DNA of 64,000 nucleotides from Solibacter sp039934035 (GCA_039934035.1 JBDTMZ010000142.1:62001-126000), one strand, 5' to 3'; positions 33,767 through 43,368 are shown, numbered from the stretch's first letter. A program made the numbers and translations. The notes: generated from the sequence alone by a model not told the origin.

Positions 33767-36700
33767 CTACTTCACCACCCGTAGGTCAAGCGATGTCGAA
33801 CCGCCGCCCTGTGAAACGACGAGCGGAATGCTGAGTCCCAGCGGCACCGAGCGCGGCACCGAGGCGTTGATTTGATAGAGCCCGACCGAGCCGGGCACGA
33901 GTCCCGCGTACTGCACGTCGAGCTGGGTTCCGCCCAGCGTCAGAGTGGGCTGGATGATGGCGCTGGGCAGCGGGTCCGAAGGGGCCGGCATGCCCGAATC
34001 GATGGCCGGCGAAGTGCGGCCGAGGCCGGTAGCCCAGATGATGATGGAGTCGCCCGGGTGCACCGGGTTGGTCGGGGTCACCAGTTCTCCGTTATCGGCG
34101 CGCGTAATGGTTGCCAGTCCGGTTTGGGGTCCCGCCGTGCCGGTGCGGAAGATGCTGGGAGCGGCCGGTTGAATAGAGAAGTTGAAATTGTCGCTGATGC
34201 CGCCGGGAGTGCGCAACGTCATTTGGGCATTGCCATCCACATTGAAGGGCAACTGGCCGTTGATCTGCTGCGAGCTGACGAACAGCACGGGAACCGGTAC
34301 GCCATTGACGGTGAGACAACTGTCGGCCAACGCCGTGGGCAGCGGAATCTCGCGGGTAGCGAGGTTGACCGGCGCCATCTGCAGGCCGTAGACACTGATC
34401 AAGCCGCCGGGCGCCACAGGCAGTTTGCCGTCCGCCGCGTTGACCACGGCGGAGATTTTCGGCGGCGCGACGGCGGCGTCGTAGTTCCAGGGCAGGACGC
34501 TGAAACCGGAGACAGAGAGCGAGATCACGGCACTGCGATCGTTGAGCGGAGCCAGGGTCCGGATGAGGCTCATCGTAGTATTGGCGCCGGACAGGGATCC
34601 GGTGGGGAAAGAGGCCGCAGTCGAGTTGCCGGTGGTCCCGCCGCCGGCCGCCGTGGGCAACAGCGGCGCCTCTACCAGGCGGGTAGGCTTGCCGGTGGCG
34701 GAACTTTGCGCGGCATCCCAGCGTTCGATCACGCCGGGCGCGGTCAGTGAAGAGGCCGTGGTGCGGAAGCCGCTCTGATCGATGAACGCGAAGCCGGAGG
34801 GCGCGCCGGAAGCAGTTTCGAGCGCTCCCATGGGGACCAGGGACGCGTTCAACAGAGTGCTGCCGACCACATAGCTGTTGTAGCTGGACGCGGCGTAGGC
34901 TCCGGACAGAGAGCTAAAATCCTTGCGCGACACCGTGAAGGTGTCCGCGTTGGCGTCGTAGAGGAGAACGTTGCCATCCGGCATGGCAGCCAGAATCGCA
35001 CCGCCATTGGGAGCCGGGGCCAGGACGCCGCCGGGGTTCACGGAATTGGTGTAGATCCCGAGGCTCGGCAACTCGATGGCGCGGCGCGCTACAAAATCGA
35101 TGCGGTCGATGACGCCGGGACCGCCCTGCGCGGCGTTGCGCACCAGCGCCAGCATGGTCTTGCCGCTCTCCGCGATGGAGCGCGGATAATGCCCGGTCGG
35201 GAATTGGATGGGCGCCTGGCGCTGCAGGGTTTCGAGATCGTAGACCCACGCCTGCTGGGCGTTATCGTGTCCAATCACCAGATATTTGCGATCGAACGTG
35301 AAAGCGATCTGGGTGGGCGTGGCGGACGTCTTGAGCGCCGCGATCTGCGAATAGGTGGTGCCGTCGAAGACCAGCACCTGGTCGGAATCCTGCGCCACGA
35401 TGTAGAAGCGGTTGCGCACCGGGTCTGCCAGCAGATCTGTCAGATATCCCGGCACGTTGACGAACGTGCCGCGTTGATCGGGATTGCGATTGTTGATCAA
35501 CAGGCGGACCGGAGGAGGCACGTTCACGCCGCCGAAGGAGGTAATCGAGATTGGCACCGACAGCGTGCCGTTCTGATTCTGGAAGACGGTGGGATCTACC
35601 CGAACCTGAACGGTGGCTGGCGTAATGCCGGAGGACGGCGAAATGGTCACGCCCTGCAGGTTCGTAATTAGCTGAAAATCGGTATTGCCGCCGCCCGGAT
35701 CTGTGATGGTGAGTGTCTGGATAATGACGTTGCGATTGCAGAACGTGCCGCGGGCGACCACGTCGCGCACAGCGACCGCGAGGCGGTGCTGCTGATTCAG
35801 GCGGCCCACGGGGAAGATCATGACGCCGCTATCGGAGACGGCGTAAAGCATCTCTGAGGCCGCGCTCAGGACGCTGCGGCCCACAATGTTTTCCGGCATC
35901 TGCAAGGTGTCGCGAACCAGCAGGTTCTCGGCATCGAGGACGGTCATCAGGGGAGGGCCGGTGGTGGGCGCGGCGGTCCCGCCGGCAGCTCCGGAACCGG
36001 CGGTCAGAATCTGCGCATAGATGATGCCGGCGCGCGAATCGATGGCGTTGCCGCCGATGGTGGGGGAAGAGATGGAGTTGGGATACTGCGCCAGATTGTC
36101 GGCCGTTCCGCTCAGGCGATACTGGCCGATCATGGCCCAGGTGCCGTCGGCGGACACGCTGACGCGCGGAAGCGGCTTGGGCGAGGCCACCAGGCCGATG
36201 CCGTAGAGTTCGCCGCGGCGCGCGTCGAAGCGGTAAAACGCCTGCGCGGAGCCGCTGTCGGCGATGCCGTAGACGATCGTGCGATCGGTATTGGTGGAGA
36301 GCGCCGCCGAAATCACCTGCGAGGGGAACGTGTCCAGATTGGCTGGCAGGGTTTTCGCCAGCGCCGCGAACGTCGCCACGCTCTGCATCGCGCCCGAGAT
36401 TGGATCGAACAGCAGGACGCCGGTCGAAGTCACAATGAAGGCGCGGCCATCGGCAATGAAGGCGAGGCCCAGCGGAGTGTCGCCCGTCGAGAAAGTCTGG
36501 CGGGTGTTGTCGTTCAGATTAATTAGAGTAATTGCGTTCTTGCTGGGGTCCGACACCGTAAGCGCGCCATAGTGGGCGACGAGCAGGAACTTCGAATCGG
36601 GAGACAGAGACAGTGCCCCGGGCTGCGGCGCTACGTTCATCGAGGTGCGGATGGAGTAATCCGCCGTGGACATCACTTCGATTCGGTTCGCCGTGAAGTT

Positions 36701-36853
36701 CGCGATATAGAGGACTCCGCGAGATTCATCTAGGGCAATATCGGACGCATGGCCGCCAATGGGAACAACAGTCCCGAAGTGAGCTCCGTCGCAGGGCGAG
36801 GAGGCCAGTAAGGCGGCGAATGCGGTCAAAATAAGGCAATGGTTCCGGCGCAT
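33767..36853 (-). CDS. Secreted beta-propeller protein with TIGR03437 C-terminal domain
   Basis: This 1028-residue exported protein has a signal peptide (RRNHCLILTAFAALLASSPC). A first propeller follows with YVTN-like repeats (ALDESRGVLYIANFTANRIE, SPDSKFLLVAHYGALTV). An Ig-like segment lies around 400-460, and a second propeller has LLADPVRNRFYIVAQDSDQ-type repeats. The last ~220 residues (ISAVVNAADGKLPVAPGGLI, QQINGQLPF, ADNGELVTPTNPVHPGDSII) form the Solibacter-type domain named TIGR03437. That domain is abundant on secreted proteins in this lineage and may act in surface attachment, but its role is unproven. The start ATG 36853 has a weak ribosome site. The gene is divergent from another TIGR03437 gene. 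Confidence 0.85.
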   Translation of the reverse strand: MRRNHCLILTAFAALLASSPCDGAHFGTVVPIGGHASDIALDESRGVLYIANFTANRIEVMSTADYSIRTSMNVAPQPGALSLSPDSKFLLVAHYGALTVSDPSKNAITLINLNDNTRQTFSTGDTPLGLAFIADGRAFIVTSTGVLLFDPISGAMQSVATFAALAKTLPANLDTFPSQVISAALSTNTDRTIVYGIADSGSAQAFYRFDARRGELYGIGLVASPKPLPRVSVSADGTWAMIGQYRLSGTADNLAQYPNSISSPTIGGNAIDSRAGIIYAQILTAGSGAAGGTAAPTTGPPLMTVLDAENLLVRDTLQMPENIVGRSVLSAASEMLYAVSDSGVMIFPVGRLNQQHRLAVAVRDVVARGTFCNRNVIIQTLTITDPGGGNTDFQLITNLQGVTISPSSGITPATVQVRVDPTVFQNQNGTLSVPISITSFGGVNVPPPVRLLINNRNPDQRGTFVNVPGYLTDLLADPVRNRFYIVAQDSDQVLVFDGTTYSQIAALKTSATPTQIAFTFDRKYLVIGHDNAQQAWVYDLETLQRQAPIQFPTGHYPRSIAESGKTMLALVRNAAQGGPGVIDRIDFVARRAIELPSLGIYTNSVNPGGVLAPAPNGGAILAAMPDGNVLLYDANADTFTVSRKDFSSLSGAYAASSYNSYVVGSTLLNASLVPMGALETASGAPSGFAFIDQSGFRTTASSLTAPGVIERWDAAQSSATGKPTRLVEAPLLPTAAGGGTTGNSTAASFPTGSLSGANTTMSLIRTLAPLNDRSAVISLSVSGFSVLPWNYDAAVAPPKISAVVNAADGKLPVAPGGLISVYGLQMAPVNLATREIPLPTALADSCLTVNGVPVPVLFVSSQQINGQLPFNVDGNAQMTLRTPGGISDNFNFSIQPAAPSIFRTGTAGPQTGLATITRADNGELVTPTNPVHPGDSIIIWATGLGRTSPAIDSGMPAPSDPLPSAIIQPTLTLGGTQLDVQYAGLVPGSVGLYQINASVPRSVPLGLSIPLVVSQGGGSTSLDLRVVK

Positions 36854-37049
36854 AATTTCACACTCGTCAGACGTTACGATTAAAGTCCTCAGGAGCCGTT
36901 TGACGCAATGATCGAAATGGCTAGTAGACGCCGCATTACCAAAGTTAGCCGTGTATTTCCGTAGGCTTACGCGTATACTCCGCATCGTGGGCCGATTCTC
37001 GTTCATGCGCTGCAATGGCAAGCGGGAGCGGCTCAGGGAAGGCCCGGGA

Positions 37050-39335
37050 ATGAAGCGACTCGACTGGAAATATATACCGATTGCCGTCGTATTTATAATG
37101 AGCGTGGCCCTGGCGCCGGTTTTCCGCGCCCAGGAGCAGGGGGCGATCACGCGAATTACTCCCGTGCCCGACGGTGCGGAGTATATGGTCGATGGGCAGG
37201 CTTATACCCATGCCACGGCAGCAGCTTGGCCCTCGGGCAGTAAGCATACGCTGTGGGTACCGAACGTCACTCAGAGCGGCATCCGCATGAGATATACCTT
37301 CCGTGCCTGGGATTTCACGGGCGGCGTGTTACAGGCAAATCCAGTGGTAGTTACGGCGAGTCCCGCGATCAGCGAATACCGCGCGGTGTTCGATACGCTG
37401 TACGGATTGGGCGTTGTGTTTTCTTACTGCCCCGACCCGACCAACTGCGATAGCGCGGGGACGGTCACCGTCAACGGCTTGCAGTTGGATTCGACCGCCG
37501 ACGTTTACGTGGCAGCGAACGCCACTACGGTTTTGCAGGCGTTTCCCAAGCCGGGTTACGTGTTTCTCGGCTGGCAGCCGGGCCCCAACCAAGTGATTGC
37601 GGGCTTCCAGAATACGGTCACGGTGAGCAGTCCGATGACCGTGTACCCCCGCTTCCAGGTGGCGCGCAAAGTCAGCTTTGCCACCGATCCCGCGGAGCTG
37701 ACGCTCTTGGTTGACCGGGCACCGGCGGTGACGCCCAGCACCATGGAGTGGGCGGTGGAAACGGTTCACACCGTGGGCGCCAACTCCCCTCAAAAAGATC
37801 GCTTCGGCAAATGGTGGTCCTTCCAAGCGTGGAGCGATGGCGGCGAGGTGAATCACGCGTACAAAGTGGCGAGTTCGAGCACACCGGCCGCATTGACGGC
37901 GAAGTTTATCCCGGCGGGCGGGGTCAGCATTCTGACGCTGCCGGTGGGCCTCAAGATCAAGGTGGACGGGCAGTACAACGCGCTCGATCCCTATTATTTC
38001 GCCTGGGGAATCGGCGAGACGCATCATTTGGAAGCGCCGCTGCAGCAGACCGACGAGCAGGGGCGCGTGTGGCAATTCGCGTCGTGGTCCAACGGCGGAA
38101 AAGCGACGCAGGATGTCGTGGTGCCCGCGGACGCTGAGAATAACGGGATGCGGCTGACGGCGACTTACACGCCGCTCACGAAGGTCACGGTCAACAGTTC
38201 TCTGAGCGGCCTGGGCATTAAACTGGATGGCGTGGCGTGCAATACGCCGTGCGAAGTGGTGCGCAACCCGGGCACGCAGGTGAAGGTGAGTGTGCCGGCA
38301 TCTGTGCCGCAGGGAGACGGATCGCGCGCCGATTTTGATGGCTGGCCGGGCACGGCAGGCGATCTGACAATCAACGTGGGTGACACGAATACCAGCGTCA
38401 GTGCGAATTATCATTTTCTGAACCGGCTGAGCGCAGCCAGCGATCCGGTGAATGGCGCGGTGTGGAGCGTATTGCCGGCATCGGCGGATGGCTTCTATCG
38501 CACGAATGCCAATGTGGCGGTGACGTTGACGCCCCAACCCGGATATCGTTTCCGCCGTTGGGATGGCGATTTGAGCGGCACGATTCCGAGCGGCGTGGTG
38601 ACCATGAGCGCCCCGCGCAACGTGAAAGCCCTGTTGGACGCGGTGCCTTACATCGCCCCGGCGGGCGTGAGCAATGCGGCCGGCCTGACGCCGCAGCAGG
38701 CGGTGGCGCCGGGCGCCATCATTTCGATCTTCGGCGCGAATCTGACGACCGAAACGCTGGTGGCAGGCGACGGGATGCTGCCGCAGACGCTGGGCGGTCT
38801 CACGGTGCGCGTGGGCGACCGGCTGCTGCCCCTGTTCTTCGTTTCTCCCGGGCAGATCAACGCGCAATTGCCGGACGATCTGGCGACGGGAACGCAGGTT
38901 CTGACGATCAGTCCGTTGGGCGTTGCGGAAGTGCGCGCGACTTTTACTGTGGCGCGCAATGCTCCGGGCTTGTTCCCGGTCCTGACGGACGGACAGGCGA
39001 TGGCGATGCACGAGGACGGCTCCGCCGTATCGGCGGATTCTCCGGCGAAGGCCGGGGAGTTGCTAACCGTGTACGGTACGGGCTTCGGCCCGGTGGAACG
39101 CACGCGGTTGGCCGGCTTCCCCCTGCCGCAGGACGTGTCGTACGCGCTGGTGGACGGAGTGACGGTGCAGGTGGGCGATGCGTCGTTCGCGGCGGAGAAG
39201 GCGTTTGCGGTGACGGGACGCTGCGGGGTGGATGCGGTGCAGTTCCGGGTGGACCGCTCCGTGAGCGGCAGCGCGACGCTGCGCATTACGATCAATGGCG
39301 CGGACAGCAATACGGTAATTCTGCCGGTGCAGTAG
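37050..39335 (+). CDS. Secreted repeat protein with TIGR03437 C-terminal domain
   Basis: A 761-residue exported protein (ATG 37050; signal PIAVVFIMSVALAPVFRAQ). The middle has several InlB/Listeria-repeat-like beta units (KPGYVFLGWQPGPNQVIAGF, RVWQFASWSNGGKATQDV, QPGYRFRRWDGDLSGTIPS) with the GYxFxxW core. The final ~230 residues are a TIGR03437 domain (VSNAAGLTPQQAVAPGAIIS, SPGQINAQLPDD, TVYGTGFGPVE). It is likely a surface or extracellular adhesin-like protein. The last 11 codons plus the stop and 3' flank are the first of three tandem 97-bp units. Between 36854 and 37049 a TATACT at 36974-36979 could be its -10 box. Confidence 0.82.
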   Translation: MKRLDWKYIPIAVVFIMSVALAPVFRAQEQGAITRITPVPDGAEYMVDGQAYTHATAAAWPSGSKHTLWVPNVTQSGIRMRYTFRAWDFTGGVLQANPVVVTASPAISEYRAVFDTLYGLGVVFSYCPDPTNCDSAGTVTVNGLQLDSTADVYVAANATTVLQAFPKPGYVFLGWQPGPNQVIAGFQNTVTVSSPMTVYPRFQVARKVSFATDPAELTLLVDRAPAVTPSTMEWAVETVHTVGANSPQKDRFGKWWSFQAWSDGGEVNHAYKVASSSTPAALTAKFIPAGGVSILTLPVGLKIKVDGQYNALDPYYFAWGIGETHHLEAPLQQTDEQGRVWQFASWSNGGKATQDVVVPADAENNGMRLTATYTPLTKVTVNSSLSGLGIKLDGVACNTPCEVVRNPGTQVKVSVPASVPQGDGSRADFDGWPGTAGDLTINVGDTNTSVSANYHFLNRLSAASDPVNGAVWSVLPASADGFYRTNANVAVTLTPQPGYRFRRWDGDLSGTIPSGVVTMSAPRNVKALLDAVPYIAPAGVSNAAGLTPQQAVAPGAIISIFGANLTTETLVAGDGMLPQTLGGLTVRVGDRLLPLFFVSPGQINAQLPDDLATGTQVLTISPLGVAEVRATFTVARNAPGLFPVLTDGQAMAMHEDGSAVSADSPAKAGELLTVYGTGFGPVERTRLAGFPLPQDVSYALVDGVTVQVGDASFAAEKAFAVTGRCGVDAVQFRVDRSVSGSATLRITINGADSNTVILPVQ

Positions 39336-39593
39336 AGGGGCGGGCGCGCCGTGCCAACACAATGCTGCTGGACAGGCCGGGAGGGCTGTCCTACCCTCGG
39401 ACAGCAATACGGTCATTCTGCCCGTGCAGTAGAGGAGCGGGGCTCGCCGGGCCAACACAATGCTGCTGGACAGGCCGGGAGGGCTGTCCTACCCTCGGAC
39501 ATCAATACGGTAACTCTGCCGGCGCAGTAGAGGGGCCGGGTTCGCCGGGCCAACACGATGGTGCTGGACAGGCCGGGAGGCCTGTCCTACCCT
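39302..39593 (+). repeat. Three tandem 97-98 bp units derived from a gene tail
   Basis: Units 39302-39398, 39399-39496 and 39497-39593 begin GGACAGCAATACGGT or GGACATCAATACGGT, still read as the C-terminal codons DSNTV..LP.Q plus TAG. They then share CCAACACAATG, a GGACAGGCC palindrome and CCTACCCT. Only the first is in frame with the upstream gene; later copies carry a few substitutions and one inserted base. The array ends 7 bp before the next gene. Confidence 0.9.
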
Positions 39594-39600
39594 AAGAGTA

Positions 39601-40935
39601 ATGATCCCGAAATTGTTTTTGCTTCTGGGGTGTGCCGTCCTTACCTGCGCCGCCCAGCCCCGGAAAGTGTTCCCCTACGAGTACTCGCAGGAGGATCTGC
39701 CGAACGGACTGCGGCTGATTACTGTTCCCACCGATTACGCCAACATCGTCGCCACCTACATCGTGGTGCAGACAGGTTCGCGCAATGAAGTGGAACCGGG
39801 GCACACCGGGTTCGCCCACCTGTTCGAACACCTGATGTTCCGCGGCACCGAAAAGTTTCCGCCCGCGAAGTACAACCAGACGCTGACCCGTATCGGCGCC
39901 GCGTCGAACGCCTCCACGGACGACGATCTGACCATCTACCACACCACCTTTTCTAAAGAAGACCTCGACGGCGTGATGGCGATGGAGGCCGACCGCTTCC
40001 AGCATCTGAAATACGCCGAGCCGGAATTTAAGACCGAAAGCCTGGCGGTCTTGGGCGAGTACAACAAGAACAGCGCCTCGCCGTTCAGCAAGCTGAACGA
40101 AGTGCTGCACGACAACGCCTACCAGAGCCACACGTATAAGCACACCACCATGGGCTTCCTGAAAGACATACAGGACATGCCCAACCAGTACGACTACAGC
40201 CTGAAATTCTTCGACCGCTACTACCGCCCCGAGTACACCACGATCATCGTGGTGGGCGATGTGCAGGCGAAGGCGGTGCGCGCCATGGTGGATCGCTACT
40301 GGGGCGCGTGGAAGCGCGGCACCTACAAGCCGGAGATTCCCGTGGAACCGCCACAGGACGGCGCCCGGAAGGCGCACGTCGATTGGCCGAGTGCGACGCT
40401 GCCGATCGTTTCGGTGGCATACAAGGGTCCAGCCTATAGCGACGCCAGCAAGGACACGGCGGCGCTGGATGCGCTGAGCGAACTCGCATTTTCCAACACG
40501 AGCGATCTTTACCAAAGGCTGGTGGTGCAGGAGCAGAGGGCGGATTCGCTTTCCGCCAACTCGCCCGGCAATGTCGATCCCGGGCTGTTTCAGATCACGG
40601 CCCGCGTGAAGAAGGCGGAGGATCTGGACTACGTCAACCAGCGCATTCTGGAAACCGTGACGGCCTTCCGGGCCAAGCCGGTGGACGCGGCGAAACTGGA
40701 TGTCGTGCGCAAACGCATGCGCTATCAGTTGGCGCTCAGCATGGACAATAGCGACACCATCGCGCAGATTCTCGCTTACTATGTGGGGCTGCGGCGTTCG
40801 CCCGAAACGTTGAACGCGCTCTTCGAACAATACGCGAAGCTGACGCCCGAGGACATACAACAGGCGGCGGCCAAATACCTGGTGGAGAAGAGCCGGACCA
40901 CGGTCACTCTGACCGGTCCCGGGGGTGCGAAGTGA
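39601..40935 (+). CDS. M16-family zinc peptidase, catalytic subunit
   Basis: This 444-residue protein has a signal peptide (PKLFLLLGCAVLTCAAQP) and the inverted zinc motif HLFEH at residues 73-77. A downstream Glu region (ESLAVLGEYNKN) would supply the third ligand. The second half is the M16 C-terminal fold. It degrades peptides in the periplasm, like mitochondrial processing peptidase relatives. Its partner starts at an ATGA overlap. The ribosome site is weak and lies in the tail of the tandem array. Confidence 0.92.
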   Translation: MIPKLFLLLGCAVLTCAAQPRKVFPYEYSQEDLPNGLRLITVPTDYANIVATYIVVQTGSRNEVEPGHTGFAHLFEHLMFRGTEKFPPAKYNQTLTRIGAASNASTDDDLTIYHTTFSKEDLDGVMAMEADRFQHLKYAEPEFKTESLAVLGEYNKNSASPFSKLNEVLHDNAYQSHTYKHTTMGFLKDIQDMPNQYDYSLKFFDRYYRPEYTTIIVVGDVQAKAVRAMVDRYWGAWKRGTYKPEIPVEPPQDGARKAHVDWPSATLPIVSVAYKGPAYSDASKDTAALDALSELAFSNTSDLYQRLVVQEQRADSLSANSPGNVDPGLFQITARVKKAEDLDYVNQRILETVTAFRAKPVDAAKLDVVRKRMRYQLALSMDNSDTIAQILAYYVGLRRSPETLNALFEQYAKLTPEDIQQAAAKYLVEKSRTTVTLTGPGGAK

Positions 40936-42401
40936 AGACCATCGCTGGAATGCTGGTGCTGGCCGCGTGTGCGGCCGCGCAGATGCGGACGGTGACGCTG
41001 CCGGGCAAATCGCCGCTGGTGACGTTCCGCATCGTGTTCACGACAGGGTCGGCGGCAGATCCCGCGGATAAACCGGGGCTGGCGAACCTCACCGCCCTGA
41101 TGGTGGCAGACGGCGGCACGAAGGATCTGACGTATAAGCAGGTGACCGACGCGCTGTTCCCGATGGCGGCCGGAGTGAACGAACAGGTCGACAAGGAAAT
41201 GACGACGTTTGGCGGCGCCACTCATGTCGACAATCTGACCGAATACTACAAGCTGCTGCGCGGGCTGGTGCTGACGCCGGGCTGGCGTGAGGACGATTTC
41301 CGGCGCGTGAAGGACGACGCGATCAACGCGATCAAGGTGAGCCTGCGCGGCAACAACGATGAAGAACTGGGCAAGGAAGTGCTGTACGAGAACCTCTACC
41401 AGGGAACGCCGTACGGGCATCTGAACCTGGGCACGATCTCGTCGCTCGAAAGAATCACGCTCGACGACGTGAAGGCATTCCACAAGAGCCAGTACACGCA
41501 ATCGCAGTTGATTCTGGGGATCGCCGGCGGCTACACTCCGGAATTTTTGGCGTCGATGAAGAAGGACTTCGCGGCGCTGCCCGCCACGGCGGGTCCGAGG
41601 CCCCGGATCTCGGCGCCGCCGGCGGTCGGGAAGACACGCGTGGTGATGGTGGATAAGGATACGCGCAGCGTGGCGTTCTCGCTGGGCTACCCGATTGAGG
41701 TGACGCGCGGCAAGCCCGATTACGCCGCGCTGTTACTGGTCTCGAGCTACCTGGGACAGCATCGTATGAGCAGCGGCGTGTTGTACGACCGTTTGCGCGA
41801 GAAGCGCGGGCTGAATTACGGCGACTATGCGTACATCGAATACTTCCCGCGCGGCATGTTCCTGATGGAGCCGCAGCCGAACCTGGCGCGGCAGCAGCAG
41901 ATTTTCCAGGTGTGGATCCGCCCGGTGGAGCCGCCGACGGCGAAGTTCGCTCTGCGGCTGGCGATGTTCGAACTCGATAAGCTGCACAAGAACGGGCTGA
42001 CGCAGGCACAGTTCGAGGGCGCGCGCGACTTCCTCGGCAAGTACGTCAACGTGCTCACGCGGACCAAGCGAGCCGAACTCGGCTACGCCATTGACAGCAT
42101 GTTCTACGGCATTCCACCTTACAACGAGTATTTGAAATCGCAACTGGCGAAACTCACGCTGGCCGATGTCAATCGCGTCATCAAACGATACATTCGCACC
42201 GATCGCATGGTGATCGCGGTGGTGACGAAGAATGGCGAGGAGTTGAAGCAGCAGTTGGCGAGCGAGGCCGAATCGCCGATGACATACAATTCGCCGAAGC
42301 CCGAAGAGATCACGAGCGAGGATAAACTGGTGGTGAAGTGGCCGCTCGGGTTCAAGCTGGAAGACATCCAAGTGAAACCCGTGAACGAGGTATTTCAATA
42401 G
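40932..42401 (+). CDS. M16-family peptidase-like partner lacking the zinc motif
   Basis: This 489-residue protein has a short signal peptide and the M16 fold, but the HxxEH site is replaced by LANLTALMV, so it should be inactive. In bacterial M16B pairs, the inactive subunit carries the R/Y pair that helps bind substrate; here REKRGLNYGDYAYIEY fits that region. The 4-bp overlap with the catalytic subunit implies a heterodimer. The stop overlaps the next start by 1 bp. Confidence 0.9.
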   Translation: MKTIAGMLVLAACAAAQMRTVTLPGKSPLVTFRIVFTTGSAADPADKPGLANLTALMVADGGTKDLTYKQVTDALFPMAAGVNEQVDKEMTTFGGATHVDNLTEYYKLLRGLVLTPGWREDDFRRVKDDAINAIKVSLRGNNDEELGKEVLYENLYQGTPYGHLNLGTISSLERITLDDVKAFHKSQYTQSQLILGIAGGYTPEFLASMKKDFAALPATAGPRPRISAPPAVGKTRVVMVDKDTRSVAFSLGYPIEVTRGKPDYAALLLVSSYLGQHRMSSGVLYDRLREKRGLNYGDYAYIEYFPRGMFLMEPQPNLARQQQIFQVWIRPVEPPTAKFALRLAMFELDKLHKNGLTQAQFEGARDFLGKYVNVLTRTKRAELGYAIDSMFYGIPPYNEYLKSQLAKLTLADVNRVIKRYIRTDRMVIAVVTKNGEELKQQLASEAESPMTYNSPKPEEITSEDKLVVKWPLGFKLEDIQVKPVNEVFQ

Positions 42402-42883
42402 TGGAACTGAAACTGGTGGCGCTCGAAATCCCCGAAGGCGGCAATGTGATCCTCGGGCAATCGCACTTCATCAAGACGGTGGAGGACGTGTACGAGGCGA
42501 TCGTGAACACGGTGCCGCAGATGAAGTTCGGCGTCGCGTTCAACGAGGCGTCGGGCCCCTGCCTGACGCGCGTCGACGGCAACGACGACCGGTTGAAGGC
42601 GCTGGCCGCGAGGAATGCGACGGCGGTGGGCGCCGGGCATACGTTCGTGGTGGTGATGACCGACGGGTACCCGATCAATATTCTGGGGCGCATCAAGGAG
42701 GTGCCGGAGGTGTGTGGCATCTTCTGCGCCACGGCGAACCCGGTGCAGGTGGTGGTGGCGGAGAGCGAGCAGGGCCGCGGAGTGCTGGGCGTGATCGATG
42801 GGGAATCGCCCATGGGCGTGGAAGGTCCGGATGATGCGGAGAAGCGGCGCGGATTTTTGCGGATGATCGGGTATAAGAGGTAG
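42401..42883 (+). CDS. Adenosine-specific kinase family protein (DUF355-type)
   Basis: A 160-residue cytoplasmic protein (GTG 42401 overlapping the previous TAG). It carries the family signatures GGNVILGQSHFIKTVEDVYE, KFGVAFNEASGPCLTR, HTFVVVMTDGYPINIL and CGIFCATANPVQVVV. It belongs to the small 'adenosine-specific kinase' family known mainly from archaea. Biochemical support for that name is thin. It lies about 1.5 kb from ahcY, whose reaction releases adenosine, so a salvage role is plausible but inferred. Expression probably follows the peptidase genes. Confidence 0.85.
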   Translation: MELKLVALEIPEGGNVILGQSHFIKTVEDVYEAIVNTVPQMKFGVAFNEASGPCLTRVDGNDDRLKALAARNATAVGAGHTFVVVMTDGYPINILGRIKEVPEVCGIFCATANPVQVVVAESEQGRGVLGVIDGESPMGVEGPDDAEKRRGFLRMIGYKR

Positions 42884-42892
42884 CGGCTTAGG

Positions 42893-43153
42893 TTAGACCA
42901 ATCTGTCGTACTCGGAATGCGCGCCGATCCAGTACCAAACGATATCCGCTCCGTCGCGCGTTCCAAGTGCCCGATAGCTTATGCCGATTCGAATTGAATA
43001 GATGGATTCGTTCTGCTCCAATCTTTTGAAGTTCAGGCTCGGATGCGATGGGTCGCGACGGAAGAGGTGGTATGCCCGCCGTGCCTGCTGTCGCACGCGG
43101 GCGGGCAGCTTCGCGTAGGCTTCGCGAAACTGGCGCGTAGTAACAGACTTCAT
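42893..43153 (-). CDS. RelE/ParE-type toxin
   Basis: An 86-residue basic protein with the RelE/ParE fold pattern: helices (FREAYAKLPARVRQQARRAY) then strands with NFKRLEQNESIYSIRIGISYRAL and IVWYWIGAHSEYDRLV. The conserved Arg in YRAL and the HSEYD end fit the HigB/RelE-like active-site region. Such toxins cleave mRNA on the ribosome or poison gyrase; which cannot be decided. It overlaps the antitoxin gene by 4 bp. Confidence 0.85.
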   Translation of the reverse strand: MKSVTTRQFREAYAKLPARVRQQARRAYHLFRRDPSHPSLNFKRLEQNESIYSIRIGISYRALGTRDGADIVWYWIGAHSEYDRLV

Positions 43154-43368
43154 CCGATAAGGTCGTCTAAACTGCGAGTCTCACCGCGCCGGTGCTCGTC
43201 CAGTGCTTCTTGCGCGAGTGCCGCCAGCCCAGCGGGATTCTTTCGGAACTGTTCCGCCCAAGCGGCATCGTCATCCAGCGTGTCCAGAATTTGAGATGCG
43301 ATCGCATCCTGCTCCTCGGGTGGCAGCGCTTCGACTCGTTTCAGGGCTTCTTGTAGCATGCCTGTCAT
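43150..43368 (-). CDS. Antitoxin of the RelE/ParE-type module
   Basis: A 72-residue acidic, helical protein (MLQEALKRVEALPPEEQDAI and ASQILDTLDDDAAWAEQF) ending HRRGETRSLDDLIG. This is the common antitoxin layout with a C-terminal toxin-binding tail. It precedes and overlaps the toxin gene (ATGA). No DNA-binding fold is obvious, as for other antitoxins of this short type. Confidence 0.82.
   Translation of the reverse strand: MTGMLQEALKRVEALPPEEQDAIASQILDTLDDDAAWAEQFRKNPAGLAALAQEALDEHRRGETRSLDDLIG

Noticed and set aside
36854..37049. N-terminal extensions of both divergent TIGR03437 proteins
   Set aside because: The longer frames overlap each other and precede clear signal peptides; later ATGs are better starts.
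37329..39011. 560-codon open frame antisense to the TIGR03437 gene
   Set aside because: Arg/His-rich with no hydrophobic core or motif; the plus-strand gene has a signal peptide and a known domain.
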